In this document: piece by piece, positions 8,052-17,954 of the stretch
Layout of the letters: each line of letters opens with the position of its first letter
Numbering within the stretch: the stretch's first letter is position 1
NCBI GenBank assembly: GCA_021845725.1
Contig: JAJZVL010000024.1
Location: forward strand, 1-35,917
Source of the DNA: Actinomycetes bacterium
GTDB lineage: Bacteria; Actinomycetota; Acidimicrobiia; Acidimicrobiales; RAAP-2
DNA: 35,917 nucleotides
Direction: 5' to 3'
Program-made: the position numbers and the translations under genes
The notes under the pieces: model-generated
Database searches by the model: none
The model's input: the letters and a program-made list of their open reading frames with translations, nothing else
What the model was told of the DNA's origin: nothing

Positions 8052-9533
8052 TCAGCGCAGAGCAGTCTGGCCCGGAACGAGGGGTGCGGGCAACGCGGTC
8101 GTCCCCATGAGCCAGCGGTCGACCGCCGCGGCAGCGGAGCGTCCCTCGGCAATGGCCCAGACCACCAGGCTCTGCCCCCTCGCCGCGTCCCCGCAGGCGA
8201 ACACCCCCTCGGCGCTCGTCTGCCAGTCGGGCCCGACGGCGAGCGTGCCCCGGGGGTCGAGCTCGAGGCCGAGCTCCGCGACCACGCCCCGGGGCTCGGG
8301 GCCGAGGAAGCCCATGGCGAGCAGCACGAGGTCGCAGCGCAGCTCGAAGCCGGCGCCGGGCACCGGCTGGATGATCGTGCGCCCGTTGTCGACCGACACG
8401 GTGACCTCGCTCCCGCGCAGGGCCCGCACCCTGCCCGAGGCGTCGCCGACGAGCTCGGTGGGCGTCGCCGACCAGCGCCGCGCACCCCCCTCCTCGTGCG
8501 CCGCGGAGGTCCTCAGGATGACCGGCCACAGCGGCCAGGGGTGCTCGGCCCCTCGCTCGCGCGGCGGCTCGGGGAGGATCTCGAGCTGGACGACGGAGGC
8601 CGCGCCCTGGCGGTGGGCAGTGCCGAGGCAGTCCGCGCCGGTGTCGCCGCCCCCCACGATCACCACGTGCTTGCCGGCGGCGTCGATCGGGGAGGACCCG
8701 AGCGCCCCTTCTTGGACGAGGTTGGCGGGCTTCAGGTACTCGAGCGCGAAGTGCACGCCGGCGAGCTCGCGCCCTGGCACCGCGAGGTCCCTCGGGACCG
8801 TCGAGCCGATCGCGAGCACGAGCGCGTCGTGCTCCTCTGCGAGCCGCCGCGCCGGGACGGCCCCCGCAGCGCCGGCGGGGTCGCCGACCGGCGTCGAGCA
8901 CACGAAGTCGACCCCCTCGGCGGTGAGCTGCGCGAGACGGCGGTCGAGCACGTGCTTCTCCATCTTGAACTCGGGGATGCCGTAGCGCAGGAGGCCGCCG
9001 GGGCGCTGCGCGCGCTCGAAGACCGTGACCGCGTGCCCGGCGCGGGCGAGCTGCTGTGCGCACGCGAGCCCTGCGGGCCCAGAGCCCACCACCGCGACGC
9101 GCCGCCCCGTGCGCGACGCGGGCACGTGCGGGGTCACCCAGCCCTCCGCCCAGGCCCGCTCTGCGACCTCCTGCTCGATGTGCTCGATCGTGACGGGGTC
9201 TGTGGAGATCCCGAGGACGCACGCCGCCTCGCAGGGGGCGGGGCAGAGCCGCCCGGTCATCTCTGGGAAGTTGTTGGTCGAGTGGAGCCGCTCTGCCGCG
9301 TCCACCCAGTCGTCGCGGTAGACGAGGTCGTTCCACTCGGGGATGAGGTTGCCGAGCGGGCAGGCATCGTGGCAGAAGGGGATGCCGCAATCCATGCAGC
9401 GCGCCCCCTGGGTGCGCACGGCCGCCTCGTCGAAGGGCTCGTAGACCTCGTGCCAGTCGCGCACCCGCACGGGCACCGGACGCCGGCGCGGGAGCTCTCG
9501 GCGGTGCTCCATGAAGCCGGTGGGCTCACCCAT
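8052..9533 (-). CDS. gltD: Glutamate synthase small subunit (NADPH)
   Basis: GltD supplies electrons from NADPH to GltB, which converts glutamine plus 2-oxoglutarate to two glutamates in the cytoplasm. The 493-residue length is normal. The N-terminal cluster-binding cysteines are visible in [18 protein letters not shown] (~44-61) and [12 protein letters not shown] (~97-108), and would ligate two 4Fe-4S clusters. FAD binding is shown by [13 protein letters not shown] (~150) and the NADPH site by [12 protein letters not shown] (~285). The C-terminal [19 protein letters not shown] is the usual FAD-contacting end. The start at 9533 lies inside the last codons of gltB, an 8-base overlap that indicates translational coupling in a gltB-gltD operon. 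Confidence 0.97.
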   Translation of the reverse strand: MGEPTGFMEHRRELPRRRPVPVRVRDWHEVYEPFDEAAVRTQGARCMDCGIPFCHDACPLGNLIPEWNDLVYRDDWVDAAERLHSTNNFPEMTGRLCPAPCEAACVLGISTDPVTIEHIEQEVAERAWAEGWVTPHVPASRTGRRVAVVGSGPAGLACAQQLARAGHAVTVFERAQRPGGLLRYGIPEFKMEKHVLDRRLAQLTAEGVDFVCSTPVGDPAGAAGAVPARRLAEEHDALVLAIGSTVPRDLAVPGRELAGVHFALEYLKPANLVQEGALGSSPIDAAGKHVVIVGGGDTGADCLGTAHRQGAASVVQLEILPEPPRERGAEHPWPLWPVILRTSAAHEEGGARRWSATPTELVGDASGRVRALRGSEVTVSVDNGRTIIQPVPGAGFELRCDLVLLAMGFLGPEPRGVVAELGLELDPRGTLAVGPDWQTSAEGVFACGDAARGQSLVVWAIAEGRSAAAAVDRWLMGTTALPAPLVPGQTALR

Positions 9534-12500
9534 GGGCCGCCGCCATCACCGCTTCGTCGACCGATCGGCCCTCCTCGGCGGCCCGCTGCATCGCCTCGAG
9601 CACGCGGCGGTAGTCGCGGGGCATCACCTTGACCATGTCGCCGAGCGCGTGCGCCCATGTGGAGACCAGCCGCGCCGCGACCTGCGAGCCCGTCTCCTCG
9701 TGGTGCCGGGCGACCACGTCGAAGAGCCACCGGCCGTCGCCGTCGGACAGCGGCTCGAGGTCGACGGTCGCGCGGTTCAGCTTCTCGAGGAGCGCCCGCC
9801 CGGGGTCGTAGACGAACGCCTCGCCGCCTGACATGCCTGCGGCGAAGTTCCGCCCCGTCGGGCCCAGCACGACCACCCTTCCCCCGGTCATGTACTCGCA
9901 GGCGTGGTCGCCCACGCCCTCCACGACCGCCGTGGCGCCGGAGTTGCGCACGCAGAACCGCTCGCCCACCTGCCCGCGGATGAACGCCTCCCCGGCCGTC
10001 GCGCCGTAGAGGATGACGTTGCCGGCGATGATCTCCTCCTCGGCGTCGAAGCGTGAGCCCTCGGGGGGCCGCACCACGAGGCGCCCGCCCGACAGGCCCT
10101 TGCCGAGGTAGTCGTTGGCATCCCCGAGGAGGCGCAGGGTGACGCCCGGCGGCACGAAGGCGCCGAAGCTCTGCCCGGCGGAGCCCGAGAAGGTGAGCCG
10201 GATCGTGCCGGTCGGCAGCCCCGCGGCACCGTGGCGCTTCGTGACCGCAGAGCCGAGCATCGTCCCCACGCTGCGGTCCCTGTTCGTGATCGGAAGGTGC
10301 AGCTCGACGGGGGTGCCGTGCTCGATCGCCTGCTCGCAGTCGGGAAGGAACCGGTGGTCGAGCGCCCTTCTGAGCCCGTGGTCCTGGTCGCGGATGCGCC
10401 GCACGGCGGCGCCGGTCGGGCCGGCCGGGGCGGCCGGGGCAGCGAGCACGGACGACAGGTCGAGGCCCGACGCCTTCCAGTGGCCCACCGCCGGACGCAC
10501 GTCGAGCAGGTCGACCCGCCCGACCGCCTCGTCGAGGGAGCGCAGCCCGAGGGCCGCGAGGTGCTCGCGCACCTCCTCGGCCACGTACTCGAAGAAGGTC
10601 GTCACGAGCTCGGGGGTGCCGCTGAAGCGCTTGCGGAGCTCGGGGTTCTGGGTCGCGATGCCCACCGGGCACGTGTCGAGGTGGCACACGCGCATCATCA
10701 CGCAGCCCGACACCACGAGCGGCGCGCTCGCGAACCCGAACTCCTCGGCGCCGAGCAGCGCCGCGACCACCACGTCACGCCCGGTCTTCAGCTGACCGTC
10801 GACCTGGACGACGATCCGGTCCCTGAGCCCGTTCGCCACGAGGGTCTGCTGGGTCTCGGCGAGGCCGAGCTCCCAGGGGATCCCTGCGTGCTTCAAGGAG
10901 GTGAGCGGCGCGGCGCCGGTCCCCCCGTCGTGGCCGGAGATGAGGACCACATCCGCGCGGGCTTTGGCGACGCCGGCGGCCACCGTGCCCACCCCGACCT
11001 CGGCGACCAGCTTCACGTGCACCCGCGCGGCGGGGTTCGCCGACTTGAGGTCGTAGATGAGCTGGGCGATGTCCTCGATCGAGTAGATGTCGTGGTGCGG
11101 CGGGGGCGAGATGAGCCCCACCCCCGGCGTCGAGTGGCGGGTGCGGGCGATCCAGGGGGAGACCTTGTGGCCCGGCAGCTGGCCGCCCTCCCCGGGCTTG
11201 GCCCCTTGGGAGATCTTGATCTGCAGGTCGTCTGCGTTGACGAGGTACTCGCTCGTCACCCCGAACCGCCCCGAGGCCACCTGCTTGATCGCGCTGCGCC
11301 GGCTGTCGCCGTTGGGGTCGGGCACGTAGCGGCTCGGGTCCTCACCCCCCTCCCCCGTGTTCGACCTCGCGCCGAGGCGGTTCATCGCGATGGCAAGCGT
11401 CTCGTGCGCCTCGGCGGAGATCGAGCCGTAGGACATCGCCCCCGTCGAGAAGCGCTTCACGATCTCGCTCGCCGGCTCCACCTCGTCGAGGGGCACCGGG
11501 CCGCTCGACGAGGGGCGCAGCTCGAGGAGGCCGCGCAGCGTGGCCAGCCGCGCCGACTGGTCGTCGACCGCTGCGCTGTACTCCTTGAAGACCTCGTAGC
11601 GCTTGGCGCGCGTCGCGTGCTGGAGCTTGAACACGGTGCGCGGGTTGAACAGGTGGTGCTCGCCTTCCCGGCGCCACTGGTACTCGCCGCCGACCTCCAG
11701 CTCCCGGTGCGCCCGCGAGGTCGGGCGATCGGGGTGGGCCGACGCGTGGCGCGCCGCCACCTCGGTGGCCAGGACGTCGAGCCCGACCCCTCCGATGCGG
11801 CTGGGGGTGCCGGTGAAGTACTCCTCGACGACCGAGCGGTCCAGCCCGATCGCCTCGAAGACCTGCGCGCCGGTGTAGGAGGCGACCGTCGAGATGCCCA
11901 TCTTGGACATCACCTTCAAGACGCCCTTGCACAGCGCTTTCAGATAGTGCCGGCGCGCCTGGCGCGGGGTCACGCCCTCGAGGTGTCCGCCGGCGATCAT
12001 GTCGTCGATCGAGTCGAGCGCCAGGTACGGGTTGACCGCCGCGGCGCCGTAGCCGATGAGGAGCGCCACGTGGTGCACCTCCCGGGCGTCCCCGGTCTCG
12101 ACCACCAGCCCCACCTTCGTGCGGGTGCGCTCGCGCACCAGGTGGTGGTGGACCGCGGCGGTCACGAGCAGCGAGGGGATGGGCGCGAGCTCGGCCGTCG
12201 AGTGACGGTCGGAGAGCACGATGAGGTTCGCGCCCCCTGCGATCGCCGCGGAGACCCGGCGGCGGACGTCCTCGAGCGCCGCGGCGAGCGCCTCGCCCCC
12301 AGCCCGGTTCGGCCCGACCGGGAAGAGCGCGTCCACGGTGAACGCCTTGAACCCCGGCGTCTCGCCGTGCTCGTTCACGTACATGAGCTTCGCCAGGTCG
12401 TCTCGGTCGATGACCGGCTGGGGCACGAGGATCTGCCTGGGTCCCCCGGGACTGGCGTCGAGCAGGTTCCCCTCCGGCCCGATGGTCGCCGCGAGCGAGG

Positions 12501-14142
12501 TGACGAGCTCTTCTCTGATCGCGTCGAGCGGCGGGTTGGTCACCTGCGCGAAGAGCTGCGTGAAGTAGTCGTAGAGGAGCCGGGGCCGCTCGGAGAGCAC
12601 GGCGATCGCGGTGTCCGAGCCCATCGAGCCGACGGGTTCCTCGCCGCGCCGCGCCATGGGCGCGAGCAGGACCCGGAGCTCCTCGGTGGTGTAGCCGAAG
12701 AGGCGCTGGTGGGTGACCACGCTCGCGTGCTGCGGGGTGAGCATGTGGCGATCGGGAAGCTCGTCGAGGTGGACCTGGCTCTCGGCCAGGAGCTCGGCGT
12801 AGGGGTGCTCGGCGGCGAGCTCCGCCTTCACCTCCTCGTCGCCGACGATCCGGCCCTTCGCCGTGTCGACGAGGAACATCCGGCCGGGCTGGAGGCGGCC
12901 CTTGTGCACGACGGCGCCGGGATCGACCTCGAGGACGCCGACCTCGCTCGACAGCACGACGAGCCCGTCGTCTGAGACCCAGTAGCGCGCGGGGCGAAGG
13001 CCATTGCGGTCGAGGACCGCGCCGACCAGCGTCCCGTCGGTGAAGACGACCGCGGCCGGCCCGTCCCAGGGCTCCATGAGCGACGCGTGGTAGGCGTAGA
13101 AGGCCCGGCGCGCGGGGTCCATCGACTCGTGGTTCTCCCACGCCTCGGGGATCATCATGAGCACCGCGTGCGGCAGCGAGCGGCCGGCGAGGTGCAGCAG
13201 CTCGAGCACCTCGTCGAAGGTGGCCGAGTCGCTGGCCCCCGGGGTGCAGATCGGGAAGAGCCGCTCGAGGTCGCCGGGCAGGTTCGGCGTCGCGAGCAGC
13301 GCCTCGCGGGCGCGCATCCAGTTCCGGTTGCCCGCGAGCGTGTTGATCTCGCCGTTGTGCGCCAGGTACCGGTAGGGGTGCGCGAGCGGCCAGCTCGGGA
13401 ACGTGTTCGTGGAGAAGCGGGAGTGCACGAGCGCGAGCGCGCTCACGAAGTCGGGGTCCGAGAGGTCGGGGTAGAAGCGCCGCAGCTGGTGCGAGGTGAG
13501 CATGCCCTTGTAGACGAGGGTACGGGCGGAGAGCGACGGGAGGTAGAGCCCGTCGACGGCGTGCTCGGCGCGCTTGCGCACGACGTAGGCCAGGCGGTCG
13601 ACGGCGAGCGGGTCGGTCACGAGAGGGCCGTCGGGGTCCGGGACGACGGGGTCCGGGACGACGGGGTCCGGGACGACGACCACCTGCTCGATGCGCGGCA
13701 TCGCACGGCGCGCCGCGTCGCCGAGGCACGAGGGGTCGTAGGGGACCTCTCGCCACCACTGCACCGCCATCTTCTCCTCGCGGGCGATGGCCTCGAACTG
13801 GGCGCGCGCCTTGGCGGCGTCGTCGGCGTCGATCGGGAGGAACACGCAGCCGACCGCGTACGCGCCGGCCGGCGGGAGCGTGACCCCGGCGTCCACGGCG
13901 GCGCGCTCGAAGAAGCGGTGGGGCACCTGGACCAGGATGCCCGAGCCGTCGCCCGAGTCCTCTTCCGCGCCCGTCGCCCCTCGGTGGGCGAGCCGTTCGA
14001 GCACCGTGAGGGACTTCGCCACCACGTCGTGGTCGCGCTCGCCGGACAAGCGGGCCACCATGCCGATGCCGCAGGCGTCGTGCTCGAAGCGCGGGTCGTA
14101 GAGGCCGGGGGGCGCAGCGCCAGGGGCTGCGGGTGCCGTCAT
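9526..14142 (-). CDS. gltB: Glutamate synthase large subunit
   Basis: The 1538-residue large subunit has the normal domain order. First is a class II glutamine amidotransferase whose nucleophile is Cys24 in [13 protein letters not shown]; the short leader before it is normally removed. Then come the central domain and the FMN-binding synthase domain ([29 protein letters not shown]). The 3Fe-4S cysteines are in [15 protein letters not shown], and the C-terminal beta-helix domain follows ([20 protein letters not shown]). It hydrolyses glutamine, channels ammonia to 2-oxoglutarate and reduces the imine with electrons from GltD. The ATG at 14142 was chosen as closest to the catalytic Cys; a GTG at 14151 has a better GAGGA spacing. 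An in-frame PDPVV tandem repeat interrupts a loop of the amidotransferase domain. Confidence 0.97.
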   Translation of the reverse strand: MTAPAAPGAAPPGLYDPRFEHDACGIGMVARLSGERDHDVVAKSLTVLERLAHRGATGAEEDSGDGSGILVQVPHRFFERAAVDAGVTLPPAGAYAVGCVFLPIDADDAAKARAQFEAIAREEKMAVQWWREVPYDPSCLGDAARRAMPRIEQVVVVPDPVVPDPVVPDPDGPLVTDPLAVDRLAYVVRKRAEHAVDGLYLPSLSARTLVYKGMLTSHQLRRFYPDLSDPDFVSALALVHSRFSTNTFPSWPLAHPYRYLAHNGEINTLAGNRNWMRAREALLATPNLPGDLERLFPICTPGASDSATFDEVLELLHLAGRSLPHAVLMMIPEAWENHESMDPARRAFYAYHASLMEPWDGPAAVVFTDGTLVGAVLDRNGLRPARYWVSDDGLVVLSSEVGVLEVDPGAVVHKGRLQPGRMFLVDTAKGRIVGDEEVKAELAAEHPYAELLAESQVHLDELPDRHMLTPQHASVVTHQRLFGYTTEELRVLLAPMARRGEEPVGSMGSDTAIAVLSERPRLLYDYFTQLFAQVTNPPLDAIREELVTSLAATIGPEGNLLDASPGGPRQILVPQPVIDRDDLAKLMYVNEHGETPGFKAFTVDALFPVGPNRAGGEALAAALEDVRRRVSAAIAGGANLIVLSDRHSTAELAPIPSLLVTAAVHHHLVRERTRTKVGLVVETGDAREVHHVALLIGYGAAAVNPYLALDSIDDMIAGGHLEGVTPRQARRHYLKALCKGVLKVMSKMGISTVASYTGAQVFEAIGLDRSVVEEYFTGTPSRIGGVGLDVLATEVAARHASAHPDRPTSRAHRELEVGGEYQWRREGEHHLFNPRTVFKLQHATRAKRYEVFKEYSAAVDDQSARLATLRGLLELRPSSSGPVPLDEVEPASEIVKRFSTGAMSYGSISAEAHETLAIAMNRLGARSNTGEGGEDPSRYVPDPNGDSRRSAIKQVASGRFGVTSEYLVNADDLQIKISQGAKPGEGGQLPGHKVSPWIARTRHSTPGVGLISPPPHHDIYSIEDIAQLIYDLKSANPAARVHVKLVAEVGVGTVAAGVAKARADVVLISGHDGGTGAAPLTSLKHAGIPWELGLAETQQTLVANGLRDRIVVQVDGQLKTGRDVVVAALLGAEEFGFASAPLVVSGCVMMRVCHLDTCPVGIATQNPELRKRFSGTPELVTTFFEYVAEEVREHLAALGLRSLDEAVGRVDLLDVRPAVGHWKASGLDLSSVLAAPAAPAGPTGAAVRRIRDQDHGLRRALDHRFLPDCEQAIEHGTPVELHLPITNRDRSVGTMLGSAVTKRHGAAGLPTGTIRLTFSGSAGQSFGAFVPPGVTLRLLGDANDYLGKGLSGGRLVVRPPEGSRFDAEEEIIAGNVILYGATAGEAFIRGQVGERFCVRNSGATAVVEGVGDHACEYMTGGRVVVLGPTGRNFAAGMSGGEAFVYDPGRALLEKLNRATVDLEPLSDGDGRWLFDVVARHHEETGSQVAARLVSTWAHALGDMVKVMPRDYRRVLEAMQRAAEEGRSVDEAVMAAAHG
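13633..13677 (-). repeat. Three 15-bp tandem repeats inside gltB
   Basis: The unit ggggtccgggacgac is perfectly repeated at 13633-13647, 13648-13662 and 13663-13677. On the coding strand it encodes VVPDP repeats at about residues 155-170 of GltB. The repeat lies in a loop of the amidotransferase domain just before [19 protein letters not shown] and is likely a lineage-specific expansion. Confidence 0.9.
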
Positions 14143-14255
14143 GGGGTCCACGGGGTCGTCGTCCTCGCTGGGTGGGCTCGGGGTGCCGCATCGGCGCAGC
14201 ACCGGTGAAACGGGTACGAGCGCCCGGGGACGACGTTGGCCCTGGAGCACCCATC

Positions 14256-14261
14256 ATCGTA
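14256..14261 (-). promoter_or_regulatory. Possible -10 element of gltB
   Basis: TACGAT on the minus strand, in the divergent gltB/thiO interval, fits TANNNT. It would give a leader of roughly 105 bases for gltB. No convincing -35 element is visible. Confidence 0.25.
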
Positions 14262-14316
14262 GCGGGCGCCGGAACCCGGCCCGGTGCGCCCGGCGCGGCG
14301 GCCTAGGATCGGCATC

Positions 14317-15489
14317 GTGGCCGGTTTAGCGGACGTGGTGATCGCAGGCGGTGGCGTCATCGGGCTGTCGGCAGCCTGGCTGTCCGCCGAGCAGGGCATC
14401 TGCGTGCGCGTGGTCGACCCAGCGCCGGGCCGGGGTGCCGCGTGGGTCGCCGGCGGGATGCTCGCACCGGTGGCCGAGGCGACCTTCGGAGAGGAGGCGC
14501 TCGTCGGTCTCTTCCTCGACGCCGCGTCGCGCTGGGCGGCGTTCGCCTCGCGGCTCACCGAGGCCACCGGGATGGAGACCGGCTTCCAGCAGTGCGGCAC
14601 CGTCGCCGTGGCCCTGGACGCGTCGGACCGTGCCGAGATCGACCAGCTCCTCGACTTTCGTCACGCGCTCGGTCTCGACACCTCCAGGCTCTCGGCAAGC
14701 GAGTGCCGGTCCCTCGTCCCCGGCCTCTCCCCCGCCGTCAGGGGCGGGGCGCTCATGCCCGGCGAGCAGCAAGTCGACAACCGCGCGGTCGTGCTCGCGC
14801 TCCTCGAGGCCTGTGCGCGCGCCGGCGTCGAGCTGGTCGCCGAGCGTGTCGCGTCGGTCAGCGTCGGCAGAGACGGCGCGGCGGACGGAGTCGTCACCGA
14901 AGGCGGCACCCTGATCCCCGCGGGCACGGTCGTGCTCGCCGCAGGCGCGGAGACGCCGCTCATCGGCGGGGTGCCGGCGGGCGTGATCCCTCCGGTGCGT
15001 CCGGTGAAGGGGCACATGCTGCGGTTCCGGACGACAGGCACGGGCCAAGCGTTCGACCACATCGTGCGGGGCCTCGTGCACGGCCACCACTCCTACCTCG
15101 TGCCGCGTGCCGACGGCTCCGTGGTGCTCGGTGCGACCGCCGAGGAGCGCGGCTACGAGACCACGGTGCGCGCGGGTGCGGTCCACATGCTGCTCGACGA
15201 CGCGCGCCAGCTGCTGCCCGGTCTCGACGAGTGGGAGCTCGTGGAGTGCATCGCGGGCCTGCGTCCCGGCTCGCCGGACAACGCGCCCTTCGTCGGCCCG
15301 ACCTCCGTGCCGCACCTCGTGCTCGCGACCGGCCACTACCGAAACGGCTTTCTCCTCACCCCGATCACCGCCGAGTCCGTCGCCGCGTACCTTGCGACCG
15401 GCACCGTCCCTCCCCCGCTCGACGCCTTCCCCGCAGACCGCCACCTCGCCGCTGCCGCACCGGAGGGCGCCGCACCGGCAGGCGCCTAG
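14317..15489 (+). CDS. thiO: Glycine oxidase ThiO
   Basis: The 390-residue FAD-dependent D-amino-acid-oxidase-fold enzyme oxidises glycine to the iminoacetate (dehydroglycine) used to build the thiazole ring of thiamine. The N-terminal dinucleotide-binding motif is DVVIAGGGVIGLSAAW. Other family features are GMLAPVAEATFGEEAL, LMPGEQQVDNRAVVLALLEA, VRPVKGHMLRF, the C-terminal GLRPGSPDNAPFVGPT and ATGHYRNGFLLTPITAE. The GTG at 14317 was chosen because AGGA lies eight bases upstream and the FAD motif follows at once; a start further upstream has no support. It is divergent from gltB and is followed 19 bases later by thiS. No TPP riboswitch was found upstream. Confidence 0.93.
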   Translation: MAGLADVVIAGGGVIGLSAAWLSAEQGICVRVVDPAPGRGAAWVAGGMLAPVAEATFGEEALVGLFLDAASRWAAFASRLTEATGMETGFQQCGTVAVALDASDRAEIDQLLDFRHALGLDTSRLSASECRSLVPGLSPAVRGGALMPGEQQVDNRAVVLALLEACARAGVELVAERVASVSVGRDGAADGVVTEGGTLIPAGTVVLAAGAETPLIGGVPAGVIPPVRPVKGHMLRFRTTGTGQAFDHIVRGLVHGHHSYLVPRADGSVVLGATAEERGYETTVRAGAVHMLLDDARQLLPGLDEWELVECIAGLRPGSPDNAPFVGPTSVPHLVLATGHYRNGFLLTPITAESVAAYLATGTVPPPLDAFPADRHLAAAAPEGAAPAGA

Positions 15490-15508
15490 CCGCCCCGAGG
15501 GCGACGCA

Positions 15509-15718
15509 TTGCGCACGGTCGGCGTGTCGGTCAACGGGCAGCCGCGTGAGATCGCTGCCGGCACCACCGTCGCCGCGCTCGTCCAGGAGCTCGGGGCCGG
15601 TTCCCGGGGCATCGCCGTCGCGATCGACCGGGTGGTCGTGCCGCGCTCTTCCTGGGAGGACGTGGTCGTCGAAGAGGGTGCCCACGTGGAGGTCGTCACG
15701 GCCGTAGCCGGGGGATGA
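15509..15718 (+). CDS. thiS: Sulfur carrier protein ThiS
   Basis: The 69-residue ubiquitin-fold carrier ends in the required Gly-Gly (VVTAVAGG). ThiF-type enzymes adenylate the C-terminal glycine, which then carries the thiocarboxylate sulfur to the thiazole. Typical ThiS features are VSVNGQPREIAAGTTVAALV near the N-terminus and VAIDRVVVPRSSWEDVVVEEG in the middle. The TTG at 15509 was chosen because GAGG lies eight bases upstream and the family length fits; no ATG or GTG is available at the right place. It follows thiO by 19 bases. The usual third member, thiG, does not follow; a toxin-antitoxin pair does. Confidence 0.92.
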   Translation: MRTVGVSVNGQPREIAAGTTVAALVQELGAGSRGIAVAIDRVVVPRSSWEDVVVEEGAHVEVVTAVAGG

Positions 15719-15751
15719 GCGTCCGGAACGGTCGGTCGTCAGTGAGATGCT

Positions 15752-15784
15752 CCCTCGAGTGCTCGCTCTGCGGCCACCCTCGAG
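15752..15784. promoter_or_regulatory. Two CCCTCGAG sites upstream of the antitoxin gene
   Basis: The octamer CCCTCGAG occurs at 15752-15759 and 15777-15784, 25 bases apart, and each contains the palindrome CTCGAG. They lie just upstream of the likely -10 element of the Phd/VapC operon. Antitoxins of this type autoregulate, so these are candidate operator half-sites. This is inference from position only. Confidence 0.35.
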
Positions 15785-15787
15785 AAG

Positions 15788-15793
15788 TAGACT
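15788..15793 (+). promoter_or_regulatory. -10 element of the Phd/VapC operon, leaderless arrangement
   Basis: TAGACT is followed by exactly six bases and then the ATG at 15800. A TANNNT box at this distance puts the predicted transcription start at the A of the start codon, the classic leaderless arrangement of Actinobacteria. No Shine-Dalgarno sequence is present before this ATG, which agrees. Confidence 0.5.
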
Positions 15794-15799
15794 TAGTTC

Positions 15800-16033
15800 A
15801 TGACCAAGTCCGTCGGTGTCCATGAGGCGAAGACCCACCTGTCGCGACTCCTCGAGGATGTGGCGGCCGGGGAGGACGTGGTGATCACGCGCCGCGGCGA
15901 GCCTGCGGCGCGCCTGGTGGCCGCGAGGTCTGGGAGCTCGAGGCGGTTCGGGCTCGACCGAGGGCGGTTGGTGATCCCGTCGGACTTCGATGCTCCACTC
16001 GACAGCGAGGTGCTCGACAGTTTCGAGGCGTAG
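15800..16033 (+). CDS. Type II antitoxin, Phd/YefM family
   Basis: The 77-residue protein has the Phd/YefM N-terminal DNA-binding fold: MTKSVGVHEAKTHLSRLLED, then GEDVVITRRGEPAARLV. Its C-terminal ~30 residues (SDFDAPLDSEVLDSFEA) are acidic and would be disordered until bound to the toxin. It should neutralise the PIN toxin encoded eight bases downstream and repress the shared promoter together with it. Length and gene order match known Phd-PIN pairs. Its likely promoter gives a leaderless mRNA. Confidence 0.92.
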   Translation: MTKSVGVHEAKTHLSRLLEDVAAGEDVVITRRGEPAARLVAARSGSSRRFGLDRGRLVIPSDFDAPLDSEVLDSFEA

Positions 16034-16040
16034 GTGGACA

Positions 16041-16430
16041 GTGGCAAAGGTCCTCCTCGACACTCACGTGTTCCTGTGGCTCCTCGCCGAGCCCGAGCGC
16101 CTTGGCGCACATCTGCGGCTTGTCGAGGATCCTGCGAACAGCATGCTGCTGTCAGCTGCGAGCTCGTGGGAGATCGCGATCAAGGTGCGCCTGGGAAGGC
16201 TTGCATTGCCGGACGATCCAAAACGGTACGTTCCCGATCGCATGCGTGCCATCGGGGCCGAGCCACTCGCCGTCGAGCACGCCCACGCGCTCGAAGTCGC
16301 GGCTCTTCCGCCACTCCACCGTGACCCCTTCGACCGGATCCTCGTCGCGCAGGCGCGCCACCTCGACCTCACGATCCTCACGGCGGACGCCGCGCTCGCC
16401 AGCTACGACGTTCGCACCATCCTCGTCTGA
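16041..16430 (+). CDS. vapC: PIN-domain toxin, VapC family
   Basis: The 129-residue protein is a PIN-domain ribonuclease. The metal-binding acidic residues are all present: Asp7 (VLLDTHVFLW), Glu44 (SSWEIAIK), Asp98 in RDPFDRILVAQA and Asp116 in TADAALASY. VapC toxins cleave tRNA or rRNA with Mg2+ or Mn2+. This sequence belongs to the Phd-linked PIN subgroup recognised by SSWEIAIKxxLG. The GTG at 16041 was chosen because AGGTGG lies three bases upstream and the first strand follows directly. It begins seven bases after the antitoxin stop, as expected for a coupled toxin-antitoxin operon. The pair appears intact. Confidence 0.93.
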   Translation: MAKVLLDTHVFLWLLAEPERLGAHLRLVEDPANSMLLSAASSWEIAIKVRLGRLALPDDPKRYVPDRMRAIGAEPLAVEHAHALEVAALPPLHRDPFDRILVAQARHLDLTILTADAALASYDVRTILV

Positions 16431-16477
16431 CCTGCTCGTCTGACCTGCTCGGGTGGCCTGCTCGGGTGACCTGCTCC
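16426..16477. repeat. Four 13-bp tandem repeats at the 3' end of vapC
   Basis: Units tctgacctgctcg, tctgacctgctcg, ggtggcctgctcg and ggtgacctgctcc follow one another at 16426-16438, 16439-16451, 16452-16464 and 16465-16477. The first copy contains the vapC stop codon. The period is not a multiple of three, unlike the coding arrays in this window. Confidence 0.85.
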
Positions 16478-16560
16478 GACCGTGTCCACGTCGGTCCTCC
16501 CGTGGACGAGCCGGGGAGCTGACGCGCCGGGGTGCGTCCGGTGCACGCGAGAATGTCCAG

Positions 16561-17949
16561 ATGGAGCGCTCCGGGAAGACGGCGTTCGTCCTCGCCGGCG
16601 GCGGCACGAAGGGGGCTTTCGAGGCGGGCGCAGTCTCCTACCTCGTCGAGGAGGAGGGCGTCGTCCCCGACGTGATCACGGCGGCCTCCGCCGGGTCGGT
16701 CTTCGCTGCGGTGCTGGCCCAGGCTCGCACGCACGATGAGCTCGTGCAGCGCTCGCGTGAGCTCCACGACGACCTGCTCGCGATGACGAGGGCCGACCTG
16801 CTCTTCGGAAAGCAGCCGTGGGTCGCCGCGCTCGACGGGACCCTGTTCGGGCGGGTGATCGACCACTGGGTCGTCGAGAGCACGCGCCCGCCGGTGCCGG
16901 GTGTCTTCGGAGGGGATCCACCGCCGCAGAGCTCGTCTCGCGGGCGGTCGATCCGCATTGCCGCCCAGGTCCTGCGCGCGCTTCCGAGGCTCGGCAAGGC
17001 GCGCCGGCAGATGCGCGGCCGTACGGGGTCGCTGCTCACGCTGGAACCGCTGGCCGAGCTCCTGCGCCGGGGCGGACGCGGGGTCGCCCCGCTCGATCCC
17101 TCGCTCGTCGCACGCCCGGGGCTCGACCTCCGCCTCGCGGTGGTCGCGCTCGGCGCCGGGGTGCTGCGCTACGTGACCGAGGACGGCATGCTCGTGCAGT
17201 CCGACGCGGTGACGCCCGTGCCCGGGGCAGCAGGTGGACCGGTCGAGCTCGTCGATGGCGTCATCGCCTCGGCGAGCGTCCCCATGATCTTCCCGCCGCG
17301 CGTGCTCGCAGGCGACGCGTACGTGGACGGGGGGGTCGTGGAGAACGTCCCGGTGGCGGCCGCCTCGGCCCTCGGGGCGACGCAGATCTTCGCGATCTTG
17401 GCGATGCCCCTCGAGCTTCCCGTCGACGACCACGACTACGCCAACGCGAGCGCCCTCGAGGTGTTCCTGCGCGCGGTGGGCGCCATCTCCTTCGCTGAGC
17501 GCCAGCGGACGAACCTCATGCCACGGCTCGCTGAGGGCACGGAGCTCAGAGTCATCGACCCCCTCGTCGACGTGGTCGGACCGTTCGACGTCGCGCGCGG
17601 CCTCATGCTCTTGGACATGGACTACGGCTGGATGCGCGCGGCCGACGTGTGCGCCGACATCAGCGCCGTCGCGCGCCAGCGGAGTGCGGAGGCCACCGAC
17701 GCGATCGTCGTCGCGCGCACCCAAGCGTGGCACCGCGAGGAGCAGATGTGGTCGGAGGGAACAGCGTCCCCCGGGGACCTCGCCGCGCTCAGGCGTGCCA
17801 AGCGGGTGGTGAGAGACGCGTTGAACGAGCGCAAGGAGCTGGGCCTCCCCACGCCGCCCGACGCCGCTCGCTGGTGGTCCGGCTACGAGGCGCACGAGGG
17901 AGCCCGGCCGAGCTCCCTTCCCCCCGATCTCTTCGACTGGCGCTGCTGA
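16561..17949 (+). CDS. Patatin-like phospholipase
   Basis: The 462-residue cytoplasmic protein has the patatin catalytic layout: an oxyanion-hole loop AGGGTKGAFEAG (residues 12-23), a nucleophile elbow TAASAGS with Ser43, and the dyad Asp256 in YVDGGVVENVPV. Patatins use a Ser-Asp dyad to hydrolyse acyl esters of phospholipids. The elbow reads A-A-S-A-G rather than the standard G-x-S-x-G, which could alter activity. The C-terminal third is helical and continues past the usual domain. The ATG at 16561 gives the normal N-terminus; the ribosome binding site is weak (GAGAA). It is convergent with the DUF2510 gene and shares a terminator stem-loop with it. The substrate is unknown. Confidence 0.88.
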   Translation: MERSGKTAFVLAGGGTKGAFEAGAVSYLVEEEGVVPDVITAASAGSVFAAVLAQARTHDELVQRSRELHDDLLAMTRADLLFGKQPWVAALDGTLFGRVIDHWVVESTRPPVPGVFGGDPPPQSSSRGRSIRIAAQVLRALPRLGKARRQMRGRTGSLLTLEPLAELLRRGGRGVAPLDPSLVARPGLDLRLAVVALGAGVLRYVTEDGMLVQSDAVTPVPGAAGGPVELVDGVIASASVPMIFPPRVLAGDAYVDGGVVENVPVAAASALGATQIFAILAMPLELPVDDHDYANASALEVFLRAVGAISFAERQRTNLMPRLAEGTELRVIDPLVDVVGPFDVARGLMLLDMDYGWMRAADVCADISAVARQRSAEATDAIVVARTQAWHREEQMWSEGTASPGDLAALRRAKRVVRDALNERKELGLPTPPDAARWWSGYEAHEGARPSSLPPDLFDWRC

Positions 17950-17954
17950 GCCCG

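Noticed and set aside
10231-12975. 914-codon open frame on the plus strand opposite gltB
   Set aside because: The minus strand carries an unmistakable GltB; the plus frame is low-complexity Arg/Gly/Asp/Val with no family motif.
14143-14316. TPP riboswitch before thiO
   Set aside because: The conserved CUGAGA and ACCUGA-type segments are absent on the plus strand of the interval.
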